In this document: one piece after another, positions 22,950-34,474 of the stretch
Layout: every line of letters starts with the position of its first letter
How positions within the stretch are numbered: the stretch's first letter is position 1
DNA from: Castanea sativa
Lineage: Eukaryota > Streptophyta > Magnoliopsida > Fagales > Fagaceae
Reading direction: 5' to 3'
Assembly (NCBI RefSeq): GCF_040712315.1
Contig: NC_134016.1
Span: 1,403,501 to 1,467,500, forward strand
DNA: 64,000 bases
Position numbers and translations under genes: made by a program
The notes under the pieces: generated by a model
Databases searched by the model: none
Told to the model about the DNA's origin: nothing
What the model saw: only the letters and a program-made list of their open reading frames with translations

Positions 22950-25908
22950 ATGACTCTTAATGCCAGAGTATTCGCAGCTCTTTTTCACATATTTGCTTGC
23001 TTATTTCTAGACATTCTTGAAATAAGCAATGGCGTACAGAGTGATATCGACTGCTTGAAGTCAATTAAACATTCGCTTGAAGACCCATACGGCTATCTTA
23101 ATACTTCATGGAACTTCAATAACAACACCGAAGGTTTCATCTGCAAATTTACCGGGGTCGAATGCTGGCACCCCGATGAGAATAAGGTCTTAAATCTCAG
23201 ACTAAGCGACATGGGGCTCAGGGGCCAGTTCCCTCGGGGCATCAAAAACTGCACTAGTCTTACAGGGTTAGACCTCTCCAATAATGAGCTTTCTGGACCC
23301 CTCCCATTTGACATAGCAGAGTTAGTCCCTTGTGTCACGACCCTCAACCTCTCCAGCAACAAATTTTCTGGCGAAATTCCAAAGAGCTTATCCAATTGCA
23401 CTTATCTAAATGTCCTTAAACTTGACCACAACCATCTAACTGGTGAAATCCCTCCGGAATTAGGCCACCTCGTTCGTATGAAACAATTCAGTGTCTCTAA
23501 CAATATGTTGTCAGGGGTTGTCCCTGACTTTGGCAATCTCTCTTGTACAGCCGATAGCTTTGCTAACAACACGAAACTCTGTGGAGCGCCTTTGGAACCC
23601 TGTCCAACTCCAAAGCAAAGATGGAAGTTCGATTTTTCATTCAAAGGTGGGTTTCAAGTTGGTTACGCGGTTTCTGCAGTTTCAGTAATAACTATTTTTA
23701 TGTTCCGGTCCCATTATGTGGCTTGCATGAACGACAAGCAAAGTAATAAGAACGAGATTGAAGAAGCTGATCAAGTTAACCAGCCGCCAACTAAAGGGCT
23801 CCTGCTAGAAGGGAGCAAAAAGGTACTCTCTAAGACTACGAAAATTAAGAAATTAACTTCTTTCAATTCTTTGATTTTAAATTTTTTCGGAAAAATATAG
23901 GTGATTTCTCCTTAAAACATAGGAAGGTGCATCACTTAATCCCTTCTATGATTTTTTACCCTTATAAAAAAATTTGTGACCACCCTAAAAAAATTTAAGG
24001 TGACCACAAATCTTTAAGGGCCTAAGGTTATAACTCGATTGAATTTTTTTTTTATTGGATGTAAATTCTATCAAATTCATCATTGAATTATATTTTCTTT
24101 CTATATTCTTTATACTTACAAAATTTTAAAAAGATAAAAAAGAATTAATAGTTATGTCATTAATCAACTGTTTACATTCTAAGTTTTTGTAGTTCAAAAT
24201 TATACATAAAAAATTAAGTTTATGGATCAAATTGTAATTTATATCCGATTGACATGAAATTTGACACATATTTTATGAACCTAAAGAACATGCAATTCAA
24301 CGGTTAGATTTTTAAAAATATGTAGTCATGTTAATTTGTTTAGTGAGAGTTGTAGTCTTAGGCTACAATTATGTTTGTAACTAAATTTTGTCCTTAAATT
24401 TTAGTCCTCTTAATAGTATATTAAGCCCTTACAAACAAAATGAAAACGTCTAGGAAAAAATTTATTGAACTAAAATTTTGAAAGAGATATAGCTTATAGC
24501 ATCAATGATGAGAATAACATACAACGATTTCAAAATAAGAAAATTGTAGGACTTTACATGTGTGTGTGTATGTGTGTGTTTGTCAATATATGAAGTTCTC
24601 TTTTTATTAGATTTTGTATAATTTAAGTTTTTAATAGCCACCTTGAAAAAAAAAATTCTGGAACTACTACTGTCTACAGGTTTTGAGTCTAACACCTCAT
24701 TTTGTACTGTTTTATAAGAAAATAATATGGAAAGTTGTGATCATATGCAGAACTTAGTGTTTGTTTTCACGAATATATAGCACGTTACACAAAATGGTAA
24801 GTGAAATAATGATCAAAATAATGCAATCATATAGCCCCTTAAAAAGAAACATCCATGTGATAAATTTGGTTGTAATTTCAAATTAGTACTAATTCAGAGT
24901 GGCAAATTATTCGATCCACAGAATTCTCAGCTGGAGGGAATGGTTATTAGAATGAACTTTACAGAACTCAAAGAGGCAACTAACAATTTCTGCACAAACA
25001 ATGCGATTGGGATGGGAAAGATTGGGGTGATGTACAAGGCAATGCTTCCAAATGGTTCAATCCTTGCGGTTAAGAGGTTACATGGTTGTCAATCATTTGA
25101 CAAAAAATTCAAGTGTGAGCTATTGGCTCTGGGCAGATTGAGGCATAACAACATAGTTCCCCTCTTGGGATTCTGCAGAGAGAGGAAAGAAAAGCTCCTA
25201 GTGTACCAATATATATCTAATGGCAATCTTTATGATTGGCTATATGCAAGGGAAGGCAACAATAGGATCTTGGAATGGTCTTTGAGGATTCAAATTGCAA
25301 TTGGGGTAGCAAGAGGCCTAGCATGGCTTCACCAGAAGTGGGATTTTCGAGTAGTACATCTGAACTTGAGTTCAAACTCTATTTTACTTGATAATAATTT
25401 TGTGCCTAAGATATCAAATTTTGGAGGGGCAAAAATATCAAGTTCTGAAGGAATAATGTTCATTGATTCAAATGGCACTCACTCAAGTAATAGCTCTTTT
25501 GTAGACTTTGGGGTTTGGGATTTGGGTTTTGTTAAAAAGGATGTGTATGACTTTGGAATTCTGCTTCTAGAGCTAGTTATAGGAAAGGAACACATTCAAA
25601 TCAACAATTATTCGAACAATTCAAATAGGAGTTTGGTTGATTGGATTACTCATCTTTTCACTACTTCATCTGATCTCTACAATGTCATTGATAAATCTCT
25701 GATTGGTAGAGGATTTGATGGTGAAATTTTTGAATTCCTTAGAATTGCATGTACCTGTCTTAACCCTTTTCCAAGTAAAAGGCCAACAATGTTTGAATTG
25801 TACAATACAATAAGAACTCTTGGGGAGAGATATGGCATCACAAATGACTCTGAGATCTTGAGGCAATCGGAAATTGCAACAGCAAGTACCTCAAATGAAA
25901 TTGTTTAG
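22950..25908 (+). CDS. BIR1-like LRR receptor pseudokinase, copy C (intact)
   Basis: Two exons, 22950-23822 and 24922-25908, joined in phase 0 (donor AAG/GTACTC, acceptor CCACAG/AATTCT), give 619 aa, close to Arabidopsis BIR1 (At5g48380). Residues 1-29 are a signal peptide, 33-80 the LRR N-cap with paired cysteines, about 80-198 the LRRs, 211-218 the C-terminal cap, and about 235-255 a single membrane span. The kinase-like domain starts near 308. It keeps a glycine loop (GMGKIG, 321-326), the lysine (342) and the helix-C glutamate (357). However HRD is HLN (437-439), DFG is NFG (457-459), and the APE/P+1 segment is deleted. Catalysis is therefore unlikely. BIR proteins bind BAK1-type coreceptors at the plasma membrane and restrain immune signalling; that role here is by homology. 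The start is chosen because all paralogs begin with M-x-L-x; an upstream in-frame ATG at 22821 would put extra residues before the signal peptide. It is the only complete copy in the window. Confidence 0.93.
23823..24921 (+). other. Intron of gene C, containing repeat V copy 2
   Basis: GT...AG intron of 1,099 bp. About 23970-24660 is the second copy of repeat V, which is also in the intron of B, so the repeat was in the intron before the duplication that separated B and C. The donor GTACTC is shared with B and E but is a weak match to the usual plant GTAAGT. Confidence 0.8.
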
Positions 25909-27689
25909 GTAGAAAGTAGGTAGTCCAATTGATGCATGACATACAAAGTTGTATCTTTTTCCTTGAGAAATATATGTAGAAAAATTTGCTTTTGGGTTAT
26001 GTTTGCTTGCTATTATCTGTTTGTCATTCACTTTTTTTTCCTCATTTTCCCGATGACTAAAACATAAAGTTCAATGTTTATGTGAATGCATTGTCCATTC
26101 AAAAGAAAAATTATCCGTGCTTATCCATCTCAATTATTCTGGTCATATAAGGCTCCACAAAAGATACCGCTATCACTAGTCTATCAGTTGAACCTTGAAC
26201 CCCGTACCTCCTAATGTTCTGTTGGTGGACAAATTGTATGGCTGCTGTCAGCAAGAGTCTTCAATTTTATAACCAATACAGAACAGTCAACCAATGTCTC
26301 TGATACAGAGCTACCCCTCGCTTGGTATATTTACATTGGGATGGCTATTTATACAGCTTTCTGTTAGGCTATAACAATTGATAACATGATTTTCCGAAAA
26401 ACCAACAACCTTGACACTTGTGGATGGAGTCATTATACCCCTACGCTAGTTTATCCTTTTTGTCAAGCAAACAGTTCTAATAATTGTAATAGGTTAACCA
26501 CGCCATGCATTCTATCCAGTCAAGGAAGGTTTGTGTGTATTTAATCAAGAAGCAAGCTAGTACTGAATGGGTCGTTATTATTGTTGGAGAGGCCAGTTCT
26601 AAACACTAATTGGGAAACTTGAACCAATTAGAACTTTGATAGGCAAGTCTTCCCGGACTTCCTTATCATGCACTTAATTTTCTTTTAATACTAGTACAAT
26701 ATAAGACTGTCTGACATCTCCTTTCGGTGAAAGAATCATTGTTCTAGTCAAATATTTGTGGTGTGTAAGCTCTGTAGTCTTCACAATGTTGACATGAAAC
26801 ATACAAAAAGAATTTAACGTTTTCAAATTTAGTCACACCCAATGAGCTGACAATGAATCCCAATGAATCCATCTTTATTATTCAGAATAGGCCAAATTTT
26901 CCATCCTGCTTTGTCTTCAAAGAATCAGTTATTTCAAACAAAAAGAAAATTTGGAGCTTCAAAAGGATAGATGATCTTCGATATGTTAATTACTTTATTT
27001 ATTTATTTATTGTTTTCTTCTAATACATATTGACCTCAAATGAGCAATGGAGAATTTTTTTTTTTTTTTTAATAAAGAACGTGTGATTGTTTTAAATTTT
27101 AAACTAAGATCCTATGGACACACATAATTTCACACCTTCATGAGTTGTCAACTTATGATAGGTATAACCTCACTTTCATATGAGTCCACCATTGAACTTT
27201 TGTTGTGTTCTTAGCATAACTTTTTTATTATGCACCAATTACAATTTCACATATTACTTAGGTGTGACAGGTGGTATTTATTTTTGCAAAGTTATGATAG
27301 TTTTAAATTCTAAAAATTGATTAAATGGTGTTGACAATCTCAATTATATATGATTTTTTTTTGGACAACCAATTATATGTGAGATTAAGATTATTTTTAA
27401 CTACGAGTTTCAGGCTTTTAGCTAGCTCAACTAATAAATTTGTTAATATTAAACAATAAATTTGCAATTCAAACTCTACCTACTGATAATAAAGTATAAT
27501 CATTATGGAATCAACTCGGCCGAATAAATTTCTCTAATATCTATCCAAATAACAGAAATCATTCTACCTTTGACTCTTTTTAATGAGTCCATTACCCGAT
27601 TACATATGCTCTAGGCCTTTTTTAGTTTTTAATTCCATAGGTATCCAATGGGCTGCTTTTGAGAGTCGAAAGCCTTGAATTAGTCTTTT
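25909..27689. repeat. 3' flank of gene C
   Basis: Up to about 26950 this matches the 3' flank of copy A (2616-3890), and 26560-26950 matches 59520-60085. 26951-27689 is AT-rich. A diverged SINE-like piece ('tagctagctcaactaata', 'gcaattcaaactct') lies near 27415-27500. No gene. Confidence 0.5.
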
Positions 27690-28283
27690 TGAATTCAGCC
27701 CACTCTTTCTTTATTTAGCCCGAAGCAAAAACAAAGCCCAAGAGCTTTGAGTCTTTCACAAACGGATAGGTTTTGGAACGTGATCTTAAGAGTCTTAGAT
27801 TTAATAGTCTTAAGTCTGTTTGGATACAGCTAAAAATTAAAAATTAAAAACATTGTAGTAAAATAATTTTTAAATATGTAAATAGTATCGTGAGACCCAT
27901 TTTTAATAAAAAAGTGACTAAAATGTGATATTTTATGGGTTCGTAAATAGTGCACGAATAAACTGTTCACGCAGAAAAGTAACTGAAAAAGTCATAATTT
28001 GCTACTACTGTTTATGCACAGTAGCCATTGTCTCTTAAAAGCTGAAAAGCTGCCAAAAAAAAAAAAAACTATGTGAAACATAAACACAATAATCCTTATC
28101 CAAACTCAGCCTTAGCATTTGCACATGCTTTGGTGATTTCTTCAATGACCAGTGCTCCACCATCCACAATCTTCAAAAGAAAAAAAAATCTCCACCGTCA
28201 AATATAATCTAGTACCTTGTTTGTTCCCAATTTCCATCAAATCAACGAAAGTCTGTCAACTTTCCACGCAATCCACCATCCAC

Positions 28284-28329
<46 letters not shown>

Positions 28330-28655
28330 CACCGTCCAATATAATCTCGTACCTTGTTTGTTCCCAATTCCCATCAAATCAACGAAAGTCTGTCAACTTT
28401 CCACGCGGTCCACCATCCACAATCTTCAAAAAAAAAAAAAAAAAAGACTCCACTGCCAATTTATCGCGTACCTTCTTTGTTCCCAATTCCCAATTTATCT
28501 CGTACCTTGTCTGTCAACTTTCTACGCGGTCCAGATGAACAAGAACAACAAAGTTAGACTAGCTTCCCCCCCTTTTTTTTTTTTATTTAAAAAAGTATGG
28601 TTATTGTTCATATGGGGACTTGCCTTCACTGTATAGGGCTCATGATTCATGAATC
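27690..28655 (+). promoter_or_regulatory. Upstream block P, copy 4 (of gene D), interrupted and internally triplicated
   Basis: Begins with the usual 'aaaaacaaagcccaa', is interrupted by a MITE at 27813-28111, then carries three tandem copies (28157-28280, 28281-28410, 28411-28540) of a part with 'caccatccacaat', an A-homopolymer, 'ctcgtaccttgtttgttccc' and 'gtctgtcaactttccacgcg'. The ACGCGGTCCA core is intact in copies 2 and 3 and mutated to ACGCAATCCA in copy 1. Lysine-rich open frames here come from the A-runs. Confidence 0.6.
27813..28111. mobile_element. MITE inserted in upstream block P4
   Basis: 299 bp, ends AGTCTGTTTGGATA and (reverse strand) GCTGAGTTTGGATA, with TTA at 27810-27812 and 28112-28114. 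It interrupts a motif ('tagtctttgcatttgc') that is continuous in blocks P2 and P3. It contains 'aaataatttttaaatatgta' as in the other members at 20655 and 52201. Confidence 0.75.
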
Positions 28656-29426
28656 CCTCTCACCTCCTAGGCCTCCAAAACTTCACCTGCTTTTTCACTG
28701 TAGAAAAGCCTTTTTGTGAAAACAAAATCAAGCATAAAAGAAGGCAGTATAAACGTTTTTCCGTTTTTTTTTTTTTTTTTAAGTAGACGTTGACCTTTAA
28801 AGATTCTGATCGACAATAACTCTGCTGTTTCTTTTTTGATGAACAATTATGTAACTCTGTTGTTTCAAGACAACGTAGTAGTAGGTATTATATATATTGG
28901 AATCTTTCCTAACCAAATGAAAAAGGGAATAAGGCAAAAGCCAAAGCAAAAGAGACAACAAAAGAGAATTGTGATTTGGAACTAACCACCCTCTCTCTCT
29001 TTTGTACTCAAGACTAAGTGGACTTCCAACACTCCCGCTCAACCACACAATGGTAAATTATATAATACTTAAGATTTACTATTTATGTAGGAGAAGGAAG
29101 TGTGATATTATTATTGTACTTTTTAATAATTGTATAATGGGTAAATGTTGTTATACATAAGCTAATTTATATAGTTTTGCATATTCACCCCCAAAACAAC
29201 ATAACCGTGGGTTAAAGTGTTTGTAGTAAATACTACTCTTATACCATTAGTCACAAATGAGTCATGGTTAAAGTGCTTTTGAGCTTCTAGAATGAAAGGA
29301 CTCTACATTTTAATTTATTTTTGGGTATATTCCAAGTCCACCTTTCTATGCTGTAAATTGATTGGCATCCTCTATATAAATGCAACGCTTCCTGTAAATA
29401 ATATGCTACTATAATCTCAAACAAAA
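28656..29426 (+). promoter_or_regulatory. Proximal promoter of gene D
   Basis: A clear TATA box, CTCTATATAAATG, lies at 29370-29381, about 50 bp before the ATG at 29427; the same arrangement is found before copy F (60807-60820). A W-box TTGACC is present near 28789 and is altered to TTGGCC in F. The remainder has no feature I recognise. Confidence 0.6.
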
Positions 29427-30285
29427 ATGCCTCTTAAGTCAAGAGCCCTGGTCTTAGTCCACATTCTTTTCTGGTCATTTCTAGATACATTTATTTTGAG
29501 TAATGGTACTCAGAGTGATATCAATTGCTTGAAATCTATTAGAGATTCCTTGGAAGACCCTCTCAATCTCTTAACTTCATGGACCTTTAACAACCTCGCA
29601 GAAGGTTCCATCTGTAACTATGTTGGGGTCACTTGTTTGACCCCAGCCGAGAATAGGGTAAGCGGTATTGTACTTGTGAACATGGGGCTCAAGGGTGAGT
29701 TCCCCAAAGGCATTGAGGACTGCAAGGAACTTGAAAACTTAGACCTTTCAGGTAATGAGATTTCAGGATCAATCCCATCAAGCATAGTAATTTGCTCTTA
29801 TCTGGAGGTTCTTAAACTTGACAACAACAAGCTAATAGGTCAAATTTCTCAGCAACTCAGCCAGCTCGAGAATCTTAGAATCTTTAGTGTTGCTAACAAT
29901 CTCTTGTTTGGTCCAGTGCCAGAGTTTGTCAACATTAATATTACGCGTGAGAGCTATGTAAATAATAGTGGACTTTGTGGAGGACCTTTAGAGTACTGTA
30001 AGAAGCATAGATGGGAGTTTGAAGTTTCTTTCAGAAGTGGGTTTGTGGTTGGTTTCATTTTTACTGCTACTTTGTATACACCTCTTTTCATGTACTATAT
30101 TAATCTTCGGGTTGGTTTGAAGAAGAAGAATCATAATAAGACGATGTCAACAAGAAAGATGACATCGTTAATGGCGAGGAGGAAGAACAGAACAAAACCT
30201 TGTTATGCGAGTCAAATCCCAACCGAGGCACCACGACAGGAACTGAGCAAAGAGGTTCTCTCTCTCTCTCTCTCACTTTCTAGAG

Positions 30286-30316
<31 letters not shown>

Positions 30317-30329
30317 TTATACAAGATAG
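29427..30329 (+). CDS. BIR1-like LRR ectodomain with membrane span, copy D (exon 1 only)
   Basis: An open exon 29427-30254 (276 codons) corresponds to exon 1 of gene C: signal peptide 1-27, LRR N-cap (DINCLKSIRDSLEDP), LRRs, C-cap (NNSGLCGGPLEYC), a membrane span near residues 208-228 and a basic juxtamembrane tail. It lacks one LRR of about 24 residues relative to C, going directly from GSIPSSI to VICSYLEVLKLD. No kinase exon follows before 40 kb, and the intervening DNA is transposons. The donor has changed from GTACTC to GTTCTC and runs into a CT microsatellite. Read-through without splicing would stop at 30329 after a Ser/Leu-rich tail. The product would be a 300-aa receptor-like protein without kinase. 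It may be a truncated pseudogene or a decoy-type receptor; the open frame and intact TATA box leave both possible. Confidence 0.75.
30256..30316. repeat. (CT)n and (TTA)n microsatellites at the exon D donor
   Basis: A CT run begins immediately at the exon D splice donor (about 30256-30277), followed by a TTA run (about 30289-30316). Another (TTA)n run is at about 30511-30540. The homologous donor of E has only a short CTCTCT stretch. Confidence 0.9.
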
Positions 30330-30509
30330 AAATTTTACTTTAGTTTAATCTAAATATAAGTGTATATGTGTGTAAAGTTCCATCTTGGAGACTTAAGCCC
30401 CGGTCCTTACCTCCACACCCCACAAGCACTTATACTTGTAAAATGACCACCGTACCAAGGGTATGCGGTGGTGAGAAGTATTAATTCAAAATTTTAGATA
30501 TTCTTTCAA

Positions 30510-30541
<32 letters not shown>

Positions 30542-30798
30542 GACATTTAGGATTTGTTTGGGATCTATTTATTTTACTGAAATTGAAAACTTTTTATTGA
30601 AAATATTGTAGATAAAGATAAAAATTAGCTGAAATAGTACAGTAAAACCCATAATAGTACCAAAAAGCGTAGTGGCACCCATGGATAATAGTAAAAATAA
30701 GTTGAATATTAAAATAAGTTGGCAAAAATAATCTTTGTTAAATGGACACTTACTGTACATAATTGTCCACATTTGCATGAATAGTATATGATACAATA
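30330..30798. other. Former intron or flank of D, no gene
   Basis: AT-rich. From about 30551 ('ggatttgtttggga') a stretch of about 150 bp resembles one half of a GTTTGG-type MITE but I cannot define both ends. No kinase exon. Confidence 0.4.
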
Positions 30799-31636
30799 TG
30801 TAAGGGCAAGGTTTGAATTCGTAGCCCAAAAGCGAAAAGGACTAAGGCCAAAAAAGCCCAAAACAATGATTTTGTAGAGGGTAGGATAGAAACTGAACTC
30901 CAATGAGTTGGACTGTAATCATAGTAGGTTCTATGATACTTGAATGCATAAATAAACAAGTTTATGCAAAGAAAATCTTACTCGGCAAAGTCCGAAGATG
31001 GTTGTTCTTATATATTTCTCTTAAACTTAAACACCATTATAGTTCTTAAGTGTACAGTGGTTTTTCCATAAATTCTTCAATCCTCCCCTTATAATGGGGA
31101 TTTCTTTCTTTATATTCCCTTTCCTCACTTCATCTTAGCCCTTCACGTGTAAATTAGATTGTTGGCTTTGATACTTGTCTCATCAACACATTCCTGAAGT
31201 TTTTTTTTTTTTTTTTTAAGAAACACCTTCCTGAAGTCTTTGGTAATAGCTGTAAGGCTGCTTACCACTGTTCAGGCATCACCTTCACATTAATGCAGTC
31301 AGAGGGTTAGCTGCAGAGTATTCAATGCCATTATAATAGCTTTTCCTTAGATATTTCTTAGCTTCCCTGTGTCCTATGTTTCACTGATGTTTATCTTTAC
31401 GAGAAGAACCCTCCGAAGTGTTGCCCTTAGGGGCAGAATAATCCTTCTTACCTTTGCTTTGCTTAGCCGAGGAAGCATTCCTCCTCGGACTATTCTCCAT
31501 AACCCTCGCGGCTACAATTTGCTTGTGACGCTCTAACTCTTACATCTTCCCTATTATCTATATGTCCTCAGACCACTAAGCGTCCTCGGACTAGGCCTAT
31601 GGCCCAATATATTCTTCTAGGCCCTTCATCCCTACA
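30799..31636. mobile_element. Solo LTR
   Basis: 838 bp starting TGTAAGGG and ending CCCTACA (inverted ends with one difference), flanked by CAATA (30794-30798) and CTATA (31637-31641), four of five matching. Contains 'tcctcggactaggcct' and similar CTCGG motifs. A T-run near 31201 sits between two copies of 'ttcctgaagt', itself looking like a tiny retroposed poly(A) insertion. No internal domain adjoins it. Confidence 0.55.
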
Positions 31637-31749
31637 CTATATATTATTCATGAAAATGTGTATAATATTGTATATATTTATTTTCATAATAGTCCAAGAG
31701 GTTTGATCAACATCTGATTCATTGAAGGAGTGACCTTGGGCTGAATGGC

Positions 31750-33010
31750 ATGGAGAAGCTCTGCAAAAATTGTAGGGCTGCTAGATGTGAAAAGATTGTT
31801 GTAATACTCCACCACAACCTCCTCAATCTTACCATCCTCCTCTTGTCAAACTCCATTAAAGTCCAACAGCCCTTCTATCAAGTTCTTCTTATGCCTAGAT
31901 GAAGTTTTAGCGTGAAAAAAACTTGTATTTTTATCACCTCCTTGAAACCAATTCAACCTAGCCCTTTGTCTCCACATCATGTCTTCCTTTTCCAGCCAAC
32001 AATTCAGTTCAGCTCTGATGCATTTTAAAGCCTGAACCAGCTCCGGTGTTGAAGGTTGAAGGTCTAGCCACTTAAGTCTTGATGGCAAGTCCGATATAGT
32101 CCTTCCCACATGGCCGAAGACAGATTTATTCCAAGCCTCCAATCTGCCATAGCAACTCTTTAGACAATAGCTCAACTCTCAACCCGAAGATGTAGCTAAG
32201 CCTTCCTCCCAAGCAAATCAAACAACTTCCCCACAGCTTGAGTCCCTCAGCCACATAGATTCAAACCTAAAACTTCTCTTCACCCTCTTCCGTTTGGAAC
32301 CAGCCACCATACAAAGAAGTAGCATGGAATGATTAGAAGCCAAGGTGGACTTATGGTACAATTTAGGAGCTGGAAATAAATCTAACCACTCATGTAGCCA
32401 AAGCTTAATCCAATCTCTCTTTAATTTGTGTGCCATCTGCCCTTTGATAAATCCAAGTGAACTTCGGCCCTACAAAACCAATATCTCTTAGGTCACAGAA
32501 ATTAATAGCTTCAACAAAATTGTCCATCTATTGTCTTGGTCGCCCACCACCTCCTTCCTTTTCTAATGAACTAGTTAGCTCATTAAAACCCCCAATAGCT
32601 AACCATGGAAGTGCCGCCACTCCCTTCAAGTGTTTAAGCTTCGCCCGAGACTCAGATCGCCTAGCTGTTTCAGGATTACCATAGAAGCCAATCAAATGCC
32701 ACCTACCCAAAACTGGACCCCCAGACACCAACACATCAATATGATTCAGGGAATATGTTAAGGGATCTTTCCACAATAAAGCTAAACCCCCGCTCCTTCC
32801 ATTACTCTGCACAACCCAACTCTGTTTCATATTACACTTCTTTAACCTTGTCCATCCATTCCTTACTTGATTTAGTCTCCATCAAGAAGATGATAATGGG
32901 ATCTTCCTTCTTAATAGCCTTTTCCAAGGCTTTCACTGTCCGGGGGTTCCCAAGCCCTCGGCAGTTCCAACTTAGGAGACTCGTTGGTCCTGGCGGGGCT
33001 GCCTAGCAAT
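31750..33010 (-). pseudogene. L1-type LINE fragment: endonuclease domain and start of reverse transcriptase ORF
   Basis: On the minus strand, starting near 33000, frames read LSWNCRGLGNPRTV (the N-terminal endonuclease motif of plant L1 LINEs), then a segment with GRSGGLALLWKDP and RWHLIGFYGNP, then LAIGGFNE where the catalytic motif should be GDFNE, then FVGPKFTW. Further left come WNKSVFGHVG and RLNWFQGGDKNTSFFHAKTS, which precede the reverse transcriptase. Several stops and frame changes interrupt it, and the catalytic aspartate is Gly. The polymerase itself is missing, so this is a dead 5' portion. Confidence 0.88.
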
Positions 33011-34469
33011 CTCCACCGATCCTAATTATGATGCCAAGATGACATTAAGAGTGTTGACTTCCTCATCCACCTTTATTTTTCCCCTACCTTCCTCTATTTC
33101 AACCTACATGCAACCAACACCAATAACAACTAACTACCTATGATTTGTTATAAAAAATGTGGTAAAAAAATTGTGGACATATCATCTCTCTTTTATATTT
33201 CTACATCTTCGTCCACTTTTGTCTTTATTTTTTTTTAAGAACAATAAATGTTGGTGTGACTTAGAAAAAAATTGTAATTTTACTATAAGATTATAAAAGT
33301 AAAGTCTTAAAGATTTGAGTGAAATCATGACTTGAAGATTCCATTAGTGTATGTATCTTCATAAATATGTATAACCTCGATTTTAGCCTGATTATATCAT
33401 TGATTGAGCTTGGGAATTTAATACATCTCTTCCTCTACTGCCTAATTGCCCAAATTGTTTTGTCCCTAAAATTTCCCACCTCAAATGAAAACATGCTTCC
33501 ATGCAAGGACATCTTTGCATACAACCCAAGTTTAAGCATGCTTGATGCAAAACAAATGGGCTTAGCCTAACTTGCGCCCAAACAATTTTATCACATTGTT
33601 TTGAGTTCAAGCCCTAAAGTTGTTTAGGTGATTAGGACCGAGCCTTTGAAAGGCTGTCTACGTACCTCTCTCATAGAGGATCAGGTCAAGACGTAGTTCA
33701 GGAGAACTGGATTTTGAAGAAGAATGATTTTATTATTATTTTTTTTTTTTTTGTGAAAATGAGATTTCTCTTTCTTTCTTTCTTCTTCTTCTTCTTTTTT
33801 TTTTTTTTTTTTTTAAAAATGAACAAGAGATGATTCTTTGAACAACCATTTTGGCAAATTAAAGTATTTAAGAATCAACCAAATCTCTTTGATTAGGAAG
33901 GATCAAGATCATTAAACTCATGTAATCAAATTTGTTTCTTCCTTTTGAACATCATCGGATTAAGTCTCCAAAGGCAATCAAGAAATGAAATGTGATAATA
34001 TTTATGAATCACATTGTTGGGTGCAAACAAGGAGAGTGCTCCAAGTTTGAAAGTTCATTTGAGGATTTGAGGATTTGATAATTTTTCTCCTTGGACATAT
34101 CATCCAGTGGGATTTTGACAATTTTAAGCATTTTTTTTAATTCAAGAGAAAATAATATTAGAGTTTAAGATGTGCTTACAACTAGCAAGACTTCAAGGGG
34201 GTCTTTACTCATGGGTTGTAATGTAGGCCGGGTTTGGGTTATGAAATGAAAGATATAAAAAGCTCAAAATTCCCTATGATGTTTCCCCCAAGTATGCATT
34301 ATTCAAAAATCAAGTATTGGAGGAGTTTTCGCATTTCTTCTTTGTCATCTTCTCACTAGTCTTCATTGGTCACTTGTATCAACATTTGTTTTTATGCTCA
34401 TTCCTCTTGAATCATACCTTTAGACTTTCATCTTGTAAAATTCTTCCATTTTCAGGTTGCATCCTCAAG
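33011..34469. other. Intergenic, no recognised gene
   Basis: AT-rich with long T/CTT runs around 33735-33820. Nothing coding that I can recognise. Confidence 0.45.
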
Positions 34470-34474
34470 TTTCC

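Noticed and set aside
28152..28636. Lysine-rich open frames
   Set aside because: Translate A-homopolymers in the triplicated promoter piece; three overlapping frames of the same kind.
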